Origin: Chromatiales bacterium
GTDB taxonomy: Bacteria > Pseudomonadota > Gammaproteobacteria > Thiohalomonadales > Thiohalomonadaceae
Direction: 5' to 3'
Assembly (NCBI GenBank): GCA_003251535.1
Contig: QKFD01000108.1
Location: forward strand, 1 to 64,000
Length of the DNA stretch: 64,000 nt
Positions 26,268 to 36,443 of this stretch are shown in pieces; the stretch's first letter is position 1; each line of letters begins with the position of its first letter. The position numbers and the translations under genes are program-made. The notes below the pieces were generated by a model. That model was not told the DNA's origin and ran no database searches. It was given only the letters and a program-made list of their open reading frames with translations.

Positions 26268-27710
26268 GTGAACGAGCTATTCGACCTATGGCAGAGCGCT
26301 CTGCTGTTTGCCATCGGCCTCTATCTGCGCCAGATCTCCAAGCGACGCGCCCCCCATACCGGTGGGATGCGGATCGGCTATGGTTTTATTGCCCTGGCGG
26401 TCCTCTCGGCCCTCAATGAGGGAGCGGCAGCGCTCCTGGCCGTTGAGTGGCTAACCGAATTGACGCAACACGTTATCTACTCCATCGGTCTGCTTCTGCT
26501 GCTACTGGGGGCGCGCCACTGGATCCCCGCGGCGCGCTCTGACAAGAGCCGCCTCCATGCCGTCGTCAACAATACCGTGGAGGGGATTATCACCATCGAT
26601 CAGCAGGGCCTCATCCGCTCCTTCAACCCGGCGGCGGCGGAGATATTTGGCTATGGCGTGCAGGAGGTGTTGGGGCGCAACGTGAACCTGTTGATGCCGG
26701 AGCCCTACCACTCGCAGCACGATCACTATATGCACTCCTATCTCCAAGGGGGGCCGGCCAAGATCATCGGCATTGGGCGAGAGGTGAGGGGGCAGCGCAA
26801 GGATGGCAGCCAGTTTCCCATGGAGCTATCGGTCGGTGAGATGGTGCTCGACGACGGGGTGGGGTTTGTCGGTGTGGTGCGCGATATCTCATGGCGCAAG
26901 CAGATGGAGGAGCAGCTCAAGCAGGCACTGCGGGATGCCGAGGCGGCCAGTGCCGCTAAATCAGAATTTTTGAATGTGATCTCCCATGAGCTGAAGAGCC
27001 CGCTGACGGCCATCACTGGCAATATCGATCTCCTCTACCACATGGCGCGTTGGCCGGAGATGGCGGCCTTGGCCAGCCAGCCCCAGCGCCCCCTCTTAGA
27101 TCCCCTGCTGGCCAAGGTGCAGCAGCTCGCCCTGGGAATGCAGGAGCGGAGCGCCCACCTGCTGGCGCTGATCAATGACCTGCTCGATTTTGCCCAGCTC
27201 GATCACGGGCCGCTGGAGATAACCCCCGGTCCCGTTGCGAGTCAGCAGCTCGCCCAGCGGGCGCTGGATGTCGTGAGGCCGCTGGCAGAGCAGCAAGGGG
27301 TGGTGCTGGAAGTACAGTGCACGACGGAGTGGATCTACGCCGATGAAGAGCGCCTGTTGCGGGTCCTCATCAACCTCCTATCCAACGCCATCCGGTTCAC
27401 CCCAGCGGGCGGCCGGGTGGAGCTGCGCTGTTACTCCAAACGTCACCGAACCATCATTTTGGTGAGCGATACCGGGATCGGAATGGCGGCGGAGGAGATC
27501 CCTTATATATTTGATAGATTCTTCCAGTCTAGCCGTTCGACCACCCGCGAAGTGGGCGGTACCGGCTTGGGCCTGGCCATCAGTGATCGTCTGGTTCGAC
27601 TACACGATGGCTACATCACCGTCAGCAGCACCCTTGACCGAGGCACCACCTTTGCGGTCAACCTGCCCCGCCATGGAGAGGACGCTGATGCATGTTGCGA
27701 TTGTGGATGA
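26268..27710 (+). CDS. Membrane PAS-domain sensor histidine kinase
   Basis: About 480 residues from a GTG start at 26268 (VNELFDLWQSALLFAIGLYL); an ATG at 26145 in the same frame would add 41 residues lacking hydrophobic character. Two or three membrane segments fill residues 8-85. A PAS domain follows (VVNNTVEGIITIDQQGLIRS, NPAAAEIFGYGVQEVLGRNV, DGSQFPMELSVGEM), then HisKA with FLNVISHELKSPLTAITGN (phospho-His) and an HATPase with LLSNAIRFTPAGG (N box), VSDTGIGM and GGTGLGLAISDRLV. It heads a rightward run of signalling genes; the stop overlaps the next gene by 23 bases. Confidence 0.92.
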   Translation: MNELFDLWQSALLFAIGLYLRQISKRRAPHTGGMRIGYGFIALAVLSALNEGAAALLAVEWLTELTQHVIYSIGLLLLLLGARHWIPAARSDKSRLHAVVNNTVEGIITIDQQGLIRSFNPAAAEIFGYGVQEVLGRNVNLLMPEPYHSQHDHYMHSYLQGGPAKIIGIGREVRGQRKDGSQFPMELSVGEMVLDDGVGFVGVVRDISWRKQMEEQLKQALRDAEAASAAKSEFLNVISHELKSPLTAITGNIDLLYHMARWPEMAALASQPQRPLLDPLLAKVQQLALGMQERSAHLLALINDLLDFAQLDHGPLEITPGPVASQQLAQRALDVVRPLAEQQGVVLEVQCTTEWIYADEERLLRVLINLLSNAIRFTPAGGRVELRCYSKRHRTIILVSDTGIGMAAEEIPYIFDRFFQSSRSTTREVGGTGLGLAISDRLVRLHDGYITVSSTLDRGTTFAVNLPRHGEDADACCDCG

Positions 27711-29220
27711 TAATGCGTCGATAGCTCAGATGTTGAAGATGCAGATGGAGATGCGTAGCTTTGACTCTTCAGTGTTTGAGTGTGGCCCTCCCTTTTTGAA
27801 GGCGGTGGAGAGCGGTAGCCGCTTCGATATCGTGCTGTTGGACTACATGATGCCGGAGATGGATGGCCTGGCGGTGTTCCAACAGTTGCAGCTGCTGCAT
27901 GTGGAGGTGCCGGTGATCATGATCACCGCCGCCAGCAAGTTGGAGCTGGCGGTGACCTTCATGCGTATGGGCGGGGCCGATTTTGAGATCAAGCCGGTCC
28001 TCGACTACGACATCCTCGAACAGAAGATCCGGCGGGCCACCCGTTACCACCAGCTGCGCAACGAGCTGGCGCGGGTGCGGCGGCGGCACGACGCCCTCTC
28101 CGATATCTCGCCAGTGGGTATCTTTTTCACCGATCTCAAAGGCCACCTGTTGGCGGTCAATCAGAAGTTTCGTTGGATGGCCGATGTGCCCGCCACCACC
28201 GCAGCAGACGATATCCAGTGGCAGCAATCTATCCACCCGCTCGATAGGGTAACGGTGCGGAATGCCTGGCAGCGGCTGATCGATCGCGGCGACCTATTTT
28301 CCCTCGATTTTCGTTTTCTCGCGGACGATGGCCGCGTCACTTGGGTGCTCGGCCAAGGGGCACGCATGGTGGATGGGCACGTTGGCATCCTGACCGATGT
28401 GACCAATCTCAAACGGGTCGAGGCGGAGCTGGTGACCGCCAAGGAGGTTGCCGAGCAGGCGCGTAGCGCCAAGGTGCAGTTACTGCGCAACACCACCCAT
28501 GAGTTGAAGACGCCACTGGCGGTCATCATCGGCTTTGCCGACTATCTCAAGCAGGCATTGGAGCGCACCGTCCAGCATGGTGGGCCGCCCGATAAGCGCA
28601 TTCTGGAGTACACCGAGGTGTTGGCCCAGAACGCGCGCATCCTTGAGCGGTTGATCGATGACCTGCTGGATATGCACCGCATGGAGGCCGGGCACCTCAA
28701 ACTTAAGCGGGAGCGCATCTGCCTGACGGAGATCATCCACGCGGTGGCAATGGGGATGAGACCTCAACTCACGCCCGGGGTCCAGCTGCGGATCGAGACA
28801 CCACGCGAGAAGATGAGTTGTGATCGCTGTCTGGTCTACGCCGATCCCGAGCGGATTAAGCAGGTGGTGGGTAATTTATTGAAGAACGCCATCCGCTTTA
28901 CGCAACAGGGGGAGATCGTGATGCGTACCCTGGTCACCCCAGAGGGGGTCACCTTCTCCATCACCGACTCCGGTATCGGCATCCCGAGCGAGATGCACGA
29001 AAACATATTTGACGCATTTGTACAGGTGGACGCCTCCGATACCCGCGCCTCCGGTGGGGCGGGGCTTGGGCTCTCCATCTGTCGCAGCATTATTGAGCTG
29101 CACGGTGGGCGGATCTTTGTCCATCGCTCTGAGTTGGGGCGAGGTTCTGAGTTCCGTTTCGTGCTGCCCTGTGATTTAGCCGAAGGGGGTCAAGATGAGA
29201 AAAGTGCTGATTGCCGATGA
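27688..29220 (+). CDS. Response regulator / PAS / histidine kinase hybrid (REC-PAS-HisKA-HATPase)
   Basis: A 510-residue cytoplasmic protein. Start at ATG 27688 after GGAG (27676); the longer open frame is inside the upstream kinase. Domain order: receiver about 1-120 (MHVAIVDDNAS, phospho-acceptor Asp in IVLLDYMMPEMDG, Lys in FEIKPV), PAS-like domain about 130-250 (DISPVGIFFTDLKGHLLAVN), HisKA with LLRNTTHELKTPLAVIIGFA, and HATPase with LLKNAIRFTQQG, ITDSGIGIP and GGAGLGLSICRSII. A receiver at the N-terminus and kinase at the C-terminus is the reverse of the usual hybrid order and suggests it relays from another kinase. It overlaps the next gene by 26 bases. Confidence 0.92.
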   Translation: MHVAIVDDNASIAQMLKMQMEMRSFDSSVFECGPPFLKAVESGSRFDIVLLDYMMPEMDGLAVFQQLQLLHVEVPVIMITAASKLELAVTFMRMGGADFEIKPVLDYDILEQKIRRATRYHQLRNELARVRRRHDALSDISPVGIFFTDLKGHLLAVNQKFRWMADVPATTAADDIQWQQSIHPLDRVTVRNAWQRLIDRGDLFSLDFRFLADDGRVTWVLGQGARMVDGHVGILTDVTNLKRVEAELVTAKEVAEQARSAKVQLLRNTTHELKTPLAVIIGFADYLKQALERTVQHGGPPDKRILEYTEVLAQNARILERLIDDLLDMHRMEAGHLKLKRERICLTEIIHAVAMGMRPQLTPGVQLRIETPREKMSCDRCLVYADPERIKQVVGNLLKNAIRFTQQGEIVMRTLVTPEGVTFSITDSGIGIPSEMHENIFDAFVQVDASDTRASGGAGLGLSICRSIIELHGGRIFVHRSELGRGSEFRFVLPCDLAEGGQDEKSADCR

Positions 29221-30256
29221 TTCGAGTGATCTGCGACTTTTAGTGAAGGCAATCGTCGAGGACTCAGGTCTTAACGTCATTGAGGCCGTCGATGGTCCGA
29301 GCTGTTTACGTCTCATCCACACCGATGATCCAGAGCTGATTCTGCTGGACTACATGATGCCGGGGTTGGATGGCCTCCAGGTGTTGCAGCAGTTGCGGCA
29401 ATGGCGCAGCGAGATCCCGGTGATCATGCTGACCGTCAACGAGGATCGGGACACCATCATCGCCTGTTTTCAGGCGGGCGCCTCGGACTATCTGGTAAAG
29501 CCGTTCAATGGCGAGGATCTACTGAAGGCGATCCACAAGGCCCTCTTCCTCAAAGAGATCCAGACCGAGCAGGCGCACCGCTCTGCGGATCACTTTACCG
29601 GCGTCTTCTCCCATGAGTTGAATACCGCCCTCCAAGGGGTGCAGAGCTATTGGGAGTTCGCCCGTGAGGATCTCAGTGATGGTGATGTCGAGCGGGCCAC
29701 CACCACCTTAGAGGAGATGGGCCACTCGCTAGAGCGGTTACGGGCGCTCATCAACACCTCCATCGACTCCACCCGCATTGGTGAACATGGGGTCAGCCTC
29801 AAGCCGGTACAGCTCGACCTCAAGGCCGAGGTGGAGGAGGCGATTAGCGGACTCTACAGCAGTGCGGAAGAGAAGGTGATTGCGCTCCAGCTGGAGGGGC
29901 GCAGTGGGGTGGTGTTGCGGGCCGACAAGGTGCGGTTGTGGCAGTTGGTCTCCAACCTCATGACCAACGCCATCAAATTTACCCCTAAAGGGGGCACCAT
30001 CCGTATCCACGTAGAGGGAGATGAACAGAACGCCCTGTTCTCCGTCAGCGACACCGGGGTGGGTATCCCCGAGGATGAGCTGATTATGATCTTTGGAAAG
30101 TTTAATCAGAGCAGTCGGACCGGCGGCAAGTTTGCCGGCACTGGCCTGGGTCTCGCCATCTGCCGCGCCATTGTGCGCGCCCATGGCGGTCGTCTCTGGG
30201 CGGAGAATAACGCCACCGAGGGGGCTACCTTTTTTGTGCAGCTGCCGTTGGCATAG
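29195..30256 (+). CDS. REC-HisKA-HATPase hybrid kinase
   Basis: A 353-residue cytoplasmic protein. Receiver domain at 1-120 (VLIADDSSDLRLLV, LILLDYMMPGLDG with the phospho-Asp, Lys in YLVKPF), HisKA with TGVFSHELNTALQGVQSYW (phospho-His in SHEL, but N-T instead of the common R-T-P), HATPase with LMTNAIKFTPKGG, VSDTGVGIPEDEL and GTGLGLAICRAIVR. It again has receiver before kinase. The start overlaps the previous gene by 26 bases; the next gene follows by 11 bases. Together with its neighbours it forms a chain of receiver-linked kinases. Confidence 0.92.
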   Translation: MRKVLIADDSSDLRLLVKAIVEDSGLNVIEAVDGPSCLRLIHTDDPELILLDYMMPGLDGLQVLQQLRQWRSEIPVIMLTVNEDRDTIIACFQAGASDYLVKPFNGEDLLKAIHKALFLKEIQTEQAHRSADHFTGVFSHELNTALQGVQSYWEFAREDLSDGDVERATTTLEEMGHSLERLRALINTSIDSTRIGEHGVSLKPVQLDLKAEVEEAISGLYSSAEEKVIALQLEGRSGVVLRADKVRLWQLVSNLMTNAIKFTPKGGTIRIHVEGDEQNALFSVSDTGVGIPEDELIMIFGKFNQSSRTGGKFAGTGLGLAICRAIVRAHGGRLWAENNATEGATFFVQLPLA

Positions 30257-30267
30257 GAGTTGTCGCC

Positions 30268-31437
30268 ATGTCTTTGATCGCCGTCATCGATGATGAGCGC
30301 ACCAATCGCGCCATCCTGGAACGACTGTTGGGTCGTGAGCATGAGGTGGTGTTATATGAAACGGGCAGTGATGCCCTGGCTGTATTGAGCGAGCAGATCC
30401 CGGAGATCGTGCTGCTTGATGTGATGATGCCTGGGCCGGATGGTTATGAGGTGTGTCGGCAGATCAAGGCGCAGAGTTGGGGGGCGGACCTGCCGATCAT
30501 CTTTATCTCTGCCCGTGATGATCCGGCCAGCGTACTTGCCGGTTATGAGGCGGGTGGCCACGACTATGTGACCAAGCCGTTTAACCACGACGAGATCAAA
30601 GAGAAGGTGCGGATTAATCTGCGCCAGGCAGCGGAGCGACGGGAGTTCCAGGCCGGCTTTCGGGAGGCCTCCCAGCTGGTAATGAACTCCTTCCGCGAGA
30701 ACAGTATGCTCGGCGTCGTGATGCGCCTCCTGCAACGCAGCTTTCATATCCACGATGTGGCCGAGTTGGGGCAGGCGGTATTGGAGACGCTGGCCGAGTT
30801 GGAGCTGAACGCCACGCTCGCTATGACCTTGCAGCCCGATACCCACTACCACTGCCACGGTGGGCCGGCCACCCCCATTGAGCGGCAGCTACTGCGGATC
30901 ATGGCGGAGCGGGGTCGTATCGTCGATTTCCACCGCACCCGCACCATCTTCAACGGCACCCGCTCCGCCCTACTGGTGAAAAACATGCCGGTGGAGGATG
31001 AGGTGCGCTATGGCCAATTGAAGGATCTGCTGGCGATCTTGATCGATGGTGTCGATGCCCGCCTCTCCAATCTGGATGAACATCGGCGGCTGCTGCTGGC
31101 GCGGGAGAATAGCAGCACCCTGGCCGACGAGATGGGCCAGTTCCTCGCCACCCTCAATCAGGCGCAGGAGCGACTCAAGGTGGAGATCGGCCGTGCCACC
31201 GATGATGTGGCCGAACAGATGGCCCTCCTACTGGTGGAGCTGGGGGCCACCACCGAGCTGCACCTGGAGCACGAGCAGCGGTTAGAGGCGGCCGTGGCGG
31301 AGCACCAACAACGGGTGGAGCGGTTGCTGGCCGGCGCCTCCAATCTATCGCTGGCCTTTGACCGCTTTTTGGAACGGATGCGTAGTGGCACCCTGACAGA
31401 GGAGGAGTTGGCGCAGCTGCTACAGGGGCTGCGCTAG
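30268..31437 (+). CDS. Response regulator with C-terminal coiled-coil domain, no enzymatic output
   Basis: A 389-residue protein. The receiver occupies residues 1-120 (LIAVIDDERTNRAILER, phospho-Asp in IVLLDVMMPGPDG, Lys in YVTKPF). The middle (about 150-260) looks like a degenerate GAF-type sensory domain (LGQAVLETLAELELNATLAMT). The last part (about 265-389) is rich in Glu, Leu and Gln heptads (EQRLEAAVAEHQQRVERLLAG), a predicted coiled coil. No DNA-binding, GGDEF, EAL, HD-GYP or kinase motif was seen, so it may relay by protein contact. It ends the rightward run. Confidence 0.85.
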   Translation: MSLIAVIDDERTNRAILERLLGREHEVVLYETGSDALAVLSEQIPEIVLLDVMMPGPDGYEVCRQIKAQSWGADLPIIFISARDDPASVLAGYEAGGHDYVTKPFNHDEIKEKVRINLRQAAERREFQAGFREASQLVMNSFRENSMLGVVMRLLQRSFHIHDVAELGQAVLETLAELELNATLAMTLQPDTHYHCHGGPATPIERQLLRIMAERGRIVDFHRTRTIFNGTRSALLVKNMPVEDEVRYGQLKDLLAILIDGVDARLSNLDEHRRLLLARENSSTLADEMGQFLATLNQAQERLKVEIGRATDDVAEQMALLLVELGATTELHLEHEQRLEAAVAEHQQRVERLLAGASNLSLAFDRFLERMRSGTLTEEELAQLLQGLR

Positions 31438-31457
31438 CTCAATCCTTGGCTTGCTGC

Positions 31458-31474
31458 ACCGCCCCAATGGCGGT
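31458..31474. terminator. Small hairpin between convergent signalling genes
   Basis: ACCGCC (31458-31463) and GGCGGT (31469-31474) with a 5-base loop, in the gap between the rightward REC gene and the leftward HD-GYP gene. Confidence 0.3.
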
Positions 31475-32502
31475 TACTCCCACACATGGCGGGGCGAGAG
31501 CCCCCCTGCGGCCAACTCTTTGCTATCCCACTTGGCCTTGATATCGAGGATCTGCGGCAGGATGGCGAGGAAGGTGGCGGCCAGTTCCGGATCAAAGTGT
31601 TGGCCTGCGCTCTCCTCAATGGTGGTTACGACCCGCTCGATGGGCCAGGCATCTTTGTAGGGGCGCTTCATGGTCAGCGCGTCAAACACATCGGCGATGG
31701 CGACAATGCGTGCGACCAGCGGAATGGTGTCCCCAGCGAGGCCATCGGGGTAGCCACTGCCATCCCACTTCTCGTGGTGGCGCAGCGCCACCTCGGCGGC
31801 CATGCGGAAGATCGGCGCCTCGCTTTGGCGGAGGATCTCGTAGCCGATGGTGGTATGGGTCTTCATCACCTCCCACTCAGCGGGATCCAACTTGGCCGGT
31901 TTGCGCAGGATGGCATCGGGGATCCCCACCTTGCCGGTGTCGTGCATCGGTGCCGCCAGCTCTAACAGGCGGCATCGATCAGGTCCCCAGCCACAGGCAG
32001 CGGCCAGCGCGCTGGCGTAGTTGGCCATCCGCCAGATGTGAACGCCGGTATCGGAGTCGTTGTAATGGCCCGCTTCCCCCAGCATGAAGATGGCGTCTCG
32101 GTAGCTCTGCTCCAGGCGGGTGGCCTGGACCAGCGAGAGGTGGGCCCGCACGCGGGCCCGCACCACCGGGGCCGATACCGGCTTGACGATGTAGTCCACC
32201 GCCCCGACTAGGAAGCCCGCCTCCTCATCCCCTTCATCGGAGCGCCCGGTGACGAAGATGACCGGTATCGCCTCGGTCAGCGGATCGGACTTCAATGCCT
32301 GGCAGACGCTGTAGCCATCCATATCGGGCATCTGGATATCCAGCAGCACCATCGACGGGGTGTGTTTGCGGGCGGCGCTCAACGCCTCGGCCCCGTTGCG
32401 GGCGAATACCAGGGAGTAGTCGTGGTGGAGCACTTGGCGCAGCGCTGCCAGGTTCTGCGGCTCATCATCGACGATGAGAATGGGGTGCACAGACATACTC
32501 AC
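31474..32502 (-). CDS. Response regulator with HD-GYP c-di-GMP phosphodiesterase domain
   Basis: A 342-residue RpfG-type protein. Receiver at about 5-120 (ILIVDDEPQNLAALRQ, MVLLDIQMPDMDGYSVC with the phospho-Asp, YIVKPVS). The HD-GYP domain follows from about 150 (FMLGEAGHYNDSDTGVHIWR): metal ligands are in LELAAPMHDTGKVGIPD and the GYP motif in ALRHHEKWDGSGYPDGLAG, both complete. HD-GYP enzymes degrade c-di-GMP to pGpG/GMP. The start overlaps the hybrid kinase stop by 4 bases, so it is probably the kinase's output. Confidence 0.95.
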   Translation of the reverse strand: MSMSVHPILIVDDEPQNLAALRQVLHHDYSLVFARNGAEALSAARKHTPSMVLLDIQMPDMDGYSVCQALKSDPLTEAIPVIFVTGRSDEGDEEAGFLVGAVDYIVKPVSAPVVRARVRAHLSLVQATRLEQSYRDAIFMLGEAGHYNDSDTGVHIWRMANYASALAAACGWGPDRCRLLELAAPMHDTGKVGIPDAILRKPAKLDPAEWEVMKTHTTIGYEILRQSEAPIFRMAAEVALRHHEKWDGSGYPDGLAGDTIPLVARIVAIADVFDALTMKRPYKDAWPIERVVTTIEESAGQHFDPELAATFLAILPQILDIKAKWDSKELAAGGLSPRHVWE

Positions 32503-35500
32503 TCCTCCAACGTGATCCCAAGCTCGGTGGCAAGCGCCCGTGTTGCCACCTCACCAGATCGAAAATCAAACTCATCCGCTGCGTGGCGCAGGGGCGCCAA
32601 CTGCTCTGCCGACAACAGATCTGCCAGCTCTGCGAGGATCGGTGCCACCGCATCGATGTCGTCACTATCGAAGGCGGCAACGGTGCGTGTGAGCACGCTG
32701 CCAAGGGCGGCGCTATCTAGCGCCGAGGGCGGTGCTGTAGAGGTCATCGGTGCCTCGGCTGCATAGCGCTGGATAGAGTCGAGGGCGCGCTGTAGGGCGG
32801 CCTGGAGGGCCGCCAAGGCGGCCTCGGCATCGGCGCTGGTCTGTAGGCAGAGATCGGCCTCACTGGCCAGGGCGGCGACCTTATCGAGCGCCAGATTGCC
32901 CGCGGCACCCTTCAACTTGTGGGCCAGCGCCGCCGCCTCCGGCCGCGGCAGATCGGCCATCCGTTGGGTGCAGTCGTGGTAGTCGCTGGCGAACTTGCGC
33001 AGATAGTGGCGGTAGACCTGCGGGTCTTGCCAGAGGGCCAGGCCTTTATCGACCCGGATCCCCGGCCACTCATTCGCTGGCTTGGGGTGGCGGGCGTTAG
33101 CGTCCCGTGTGGCGATGCGCTGGCCGACCTGCTGCAAGATGATGGCCACCGCCACATCCACCTCAAACGGTTTGGCAATGAAGGCGTTCATGCCCGAGGC
33201 GAGGGCAGCGTCATGCTGATCCTTGAACGCCCCCGCCGTGAGGGCCACCACCGGTAGACCGGTCAACGCAGGTTCACCGCGGATGGCGCGGGTGGCGGCG
33301 TAGCCATCCATGCCCGGCATCTGCACATCCATCAGGACGATATCGATCTCTTCCGGGTGGGCCTTGAGCCAGTTGACCGCCTGTTGGCCATCCTCTGCCA
33401 ACGTCACCCGTGCCCCCTGTCGCTCCAGGATGCGTTGCGCTACATCCCGGTTGATGTCGCTGTCATCGACCACCAGGATCCGGATACCCACCAGCAGCCG
33501 CTGTACCCGGGAGGGTGGCGGAGCGGCCTCTCCCACGCCTTGGCGCTGGTGGATGGCTGAGGAGACCGCATCGTAGAGCGAGGAGGCCGTGACCGGTTTG
33601 GTGAGTACGGCGTCCACCAACTTTCCGTTTGAGGCCGACAGCAGGGCATCACTGGAGTAGGCGGTGACCATGATGATGATGGTCTCGTGGTCCTGGGGGA
33701 GGAGGCGGTGCAGGGCCTGGGCGGTGGCCACGCCATCCATCCCGGGCATCTTCCAGTCCAGCAGAACCACCTCTCGCTGATCGCTCGACGTGCCGCGGGC
33801 CCGTAGATATTCGATCGCCTCTTCGCCAGAGTTGACCGCAGTGGCGCGCCATCCCAGGGCCTGCGCGGTCTGACACAGGGCGTCGCGGGAGAGGGCGTTG
33901 TCATCGGCAACCAGCACCTTGAGATCTACGGTCTCAGGTTCGGACATCTCGGTCTCCTTAGAGCGAGAGAAGGTCAAGCTAAACCAGAACTCGCTACCCT
34001 GCCCCGGTCTACTCTCCACCCCCATCTTGCCCCCCATCAACTTCACTAGGCGCCGACAGATGGTGAGGCCGAGGCCGGTACCGCCGAAGCGGCGGGTGGT
34101 GGTGGTGTCGGCCTGGGAGAAGGGGCTAAAGATAGTCTGTTGGAGGGCCGGATCGATCCCGATCCCCGTATCGGTGACGGCAAACCGCAGGGTGACTTGA
34201 TCCGCGTCCTCTGCCAGTTGGTCGATGGCCACATGGACGTGGCCGTGATCGGTGAACTTGATGGCGTTGCTGGTGAGGTTGATGAGGATCTGGGAGAGGC
34301 GCAGCGGGTCACCCTGTAGGCGATCCACCCCAGCGGGGGGCGGTGACACCACCAGCTCAATATCCTTCTTGCCGACATTGGCGGACATGATAGTGGCCAG
34401 GTTATCGAGCACCTCACCCAGGCGGAATGAGGTGCACTCGATCTCCAGGCGGCCGGCATCGATCTTAGAGATATCTAAGATGTCGTTGATGATGCCGAGC
34501 AGGGTGCGCCCGGCGCTGCTGAGCTTACGCACCATCTCGCTGCCATCTTTGGGTAGCTCTAGCTGCTCCAGTAGATAGGCCAGTCCGAGGATGGCGTTCA
34601 TCGGGGTGCGGATCTCATGGCTCATATTGGCCAAAAACTGCGCCTTGGACTGGTTGGCGATCTCCGCCACATTGGCCCGCTCTGCCAGCTCTTGGTTGAG
34701 GGTGTAGATACGGGCCAGGGCCCGCGCTAGGAAATAGGAGATGGCGATGGTGAGAAGGATGGTGGGTGTCACGATGAGGGTGATGGATTGCCACACCCGC
34801 GGCGCTAAGGTGGCCAAGCGTTCAGGGGTGCTGCGGGCGATGACCCACCACTCATAGTCGCCGCTGCCGGCCACCGTGGTGAGCCGATCCTGTGGCCAGA
34901 CGTTGCCGAGCCGCACCTCCTGTAGGGGCGAGACCTGTTGCCAGGTCCAGAGGCCAGAGGCGAATGTGCCTTGCCCCTCGGGGGTGGCGCTGATGGTTGA
35001 CCAGGCGGCTCTATTGCGGACCGCCAGGGTGTTCTCCTCTTGGCCAATGGCAAAGCCCCACTCCAGCTCTGGGCTTGGCCCCCGTAGCCAATAGCCGTCA
35101 CCATTGACCAGTCGCAGGCGCTTTTCATTGGAGCCGGCGGCGCGGCTAAAGGCCTGCAACAGCTGCTCCCCCAGATAGTTGACCACCAGGACCCCCTGCC
35201 GCTGGCCATTACGGTCGGCCAAGGGGGTGGCGAGGCGGAAGATCGGTTTATGGGGCAGCTCCAGCTGCCCGTTTTCGATGTTGAGATCGAGCGGTGAGAC
35301 GTAGATGCCGCCAATGGGTAGCCGCACCGAGTCGGTAAAGTAGGGGCGCTGGGATTTGTCCTGTAAGCGGTACTCGGGGACCGGCCGGGCCCGCCCAGCG
35401 ACAAAATTGAGGCGCAGCCGCTCATGCCCACTTTGATCAATCCAGCGGATCTGGTCGTAGGCGCGGTGGGCATTCATATAGATGGCCACATGCTCGGAGA

Positions 35501-35846
35501 CCCGGAACAGATTGATGCTCGATGGCCGATCCAACGCATCGCGCAGCTCTGGCAAGTTGGAGAGGTACTCCAGGTCTGCCGTGATTCCACGCAAGTGGTG
35601 GCGTAGCGCCTGCGCCCCCAGTTGGACGATCTCCCGATCCTCGCCTTGGAGGTTGCTCTGGGCGTAGCGGATCTCAGCATCTGCGTAAAAATAGCTCCCT
35701 ATCCCGATCATGGTGAGGGCGGGCAGGAAGAGCACGAAGAAATTGAGAGTGACGCTCCTGAACAATGGATCCACCTCGATGGTTAGCCTCCTGCGCCATC
35801 CGTTGGCGGTTAGGCAGCAGACACACCGCTCTACCCGCAGGCGCAT
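32499..35846 (-). CDS. Large membrane hybrid histidine kinase (sensor-HisKA-HATPase-REC-REC-Hpt)
   Basis: An 1115-residue sensor. First membrane segment about 35-53; extracytoplasmic sensory domain to about 365 ([36 protein letters not shown]) of the Cache-like type; second segment about 370-385. HisKA with [20 protein letters not shown], HATPase with [25 protein letters not shown] and [13 protein letters not shown]. Receiver 1 ([27 protein letters not shown]) and receiver 2 ([32 protein letters not shown]) both keep their phospho-Asp. An Hpt domain carries the phospho-His in [17 protein letters not shown]. It overlaps the HD-GYP gene by 4 bases, making that protein the likely terminal phospho-acceptor. 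Confidence 0.95.
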   Translation of the reverse strand: MRLRVERCVCCLTANGWRRRLTIEVDPLFRSVTLNFFVLFLPALTMIGIGSYFYADAEIRYAQSNLQGEDREIVQLGAQALRHHLRGITADLEYLSNLPELRDALDRPSSINLFRVSEHVAIYMNAHRAYDQIRWIDQSGHERLRLNFVAGRARPVPEYRLQDKSQRPYFTDSVRLPIGGIYVSPLDLNIENGQLELPHKPIFRLATPLADRNGQRQGVLVVNYLGEQLLQAFSRAAGSNEKRLRLVNGDGYWLRGPSPELEWGFAIGQEENTLAVRNRAAWSTISATPEGQGTFASGLWTWQQVSPLQEVRLGNVWPQDRLTTVAGSGDYEWWVIARSTPERLATLAPRVWQSITLIVTPTILLTIAISYFLARALARIYTLNQELAERANVAEIANQSKAQFLANMSHEIRTPMNAILGLAYLLEQLELPKDGSEMVRKLSSAGRTLLGIINDILDISKIDAGRLEIECTSFRLGEVLDNLATIMSANVGKKDIELVVSPPPAGVDRLQGDPLRLSQILINLTSNAIKFTDHGHVHVAIDQLAEDADQVTLRFAVTDTGIGIDPALQQTIFSPFSQADTTTTRRFGGTGLGLTICRRLVKLMGGKMGVESRPGQGSEFWFSLTFSRSKETEMSEPETVDLKVLVADDNALSRDALCQTAQALGWRATAVNSGEEAIEYLRARGTSSDQREVVLLDWKMPGMDGVATAQALHRLLPQDHETIIIMVTAYSSDALLSASNGKLVDAVLTKPVTASSLYDAVSSAIHQRQGVGEAAPPPSRVQRLLVGIRILVVDDSDINRDVAQRILERQGARVTLAEDGQQAVNWLKAHPEEIDIVLMDVQMPGMDGYAATRAIRGEPALTGLPVVALTAGAFKDQHDAALASGMNAFIAKPFEVDVAVAIILQQVGQRIATRDANARHPKPANEWPGIRVDKGLALWQDPQVYRHYLRKFASDYHDCTQRMADLPRPEAAALAHKLKGAAGNLALDKVAALASEADLCLQTSADAEAALAALQAALQRALDSIQRYAAEAPMTSTAPPSALDSAALGSVLTRTVAAFDSDDIDAVAPILAELADLLSAEQLAPLRHAADEFDFRSGEVATRALATELGITLEE

Positions 35847-36443
35847 AGAGATGCCCTGTGGTGAGTTGGGGCCTACTGGAGGGGCGTTCCGCGATCAGTG
35901 CGGTAACAGTTATCCCGATACTCACTTAAAGATGGGATCAAGTTGGCGATACAGCACTCCCTCTAGCCTATCCGCGCCGTATGGGTGTCAGCGCAGGGGA
36001 TCGACGGTAGGGGCTTGGCGCTATGGCCCATCGGCAAGCGGTGGTGCCCCCTCGAAGTATAGGTGCCGACGGGCGGTGGCCACGGATATTCGGGCAGGCA
36101 GTAAACGGCGCTGAAAGCGCTGCCCAAAATCGGCACCCAATGCGGGATCGAGATAGTAAAAACATCATGCCAAACGCGGTAACTGATTGTCTGTAGTCGT
36201 TTTCCTACAAAGGCTAAAAAAACTGGGGGGGGCGAAGCGGGCCATTATTTGCGTGTTTGTTACAGGGGACCTATTCCTCGGCTGGATCGCGGCCGCTGCG
36301 GGTAGTGGGCGGGCCCGTTTCTGTCACCGGCCGGCCCCCTAGGAGGGAGTGATTCACCGCTAAACCACTTCCTCTATAGGCCCGCAGAGGCGTGGGTAGG
36401 CTACGATGGCCCCTCCCGACGGTGTGGGTTCCATAGGCCGATC
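35847..36443. other. Intergenic region between hybrid kinase and rhomboid genes
   Basis: About 600 bases between divergent genes. A leftward 48-codon fragment (see 36021-36164) sits in it. At 36192-36209 a perfect-armed palindrome TGTAG ... CTACA (TGTAGTCGTTTTCCTACA) is followed by an A-run and G-run (CTAAAAAAACTGGGGGGG, about 36214-36232). The remainder appears non-coding, with no clear start for a full gene. Confidence 0.4.
36021..36164 (-). pseudogene. Possible remnant of a phospholipase D/cardiolipin synthase-like C-terminus
   Basis: The leftward frame from 36164 to a TAG at 36021 gives 47 residues beginning after an in-frame TGA, with no start codon: YYLDPALGADFGQRFQRRLL then ARISVATARRHLYFEG. 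The Asp-Pro, FxxRF and LLPAR pattern resembles the C-terminal helix of cardiolipin-synthase/PLD enzymes. The codons look protein-like (high G/C at third positions), but the fragment is short and the similarity is by eye. It could equally be chance open frame. Confidence 0.25.
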
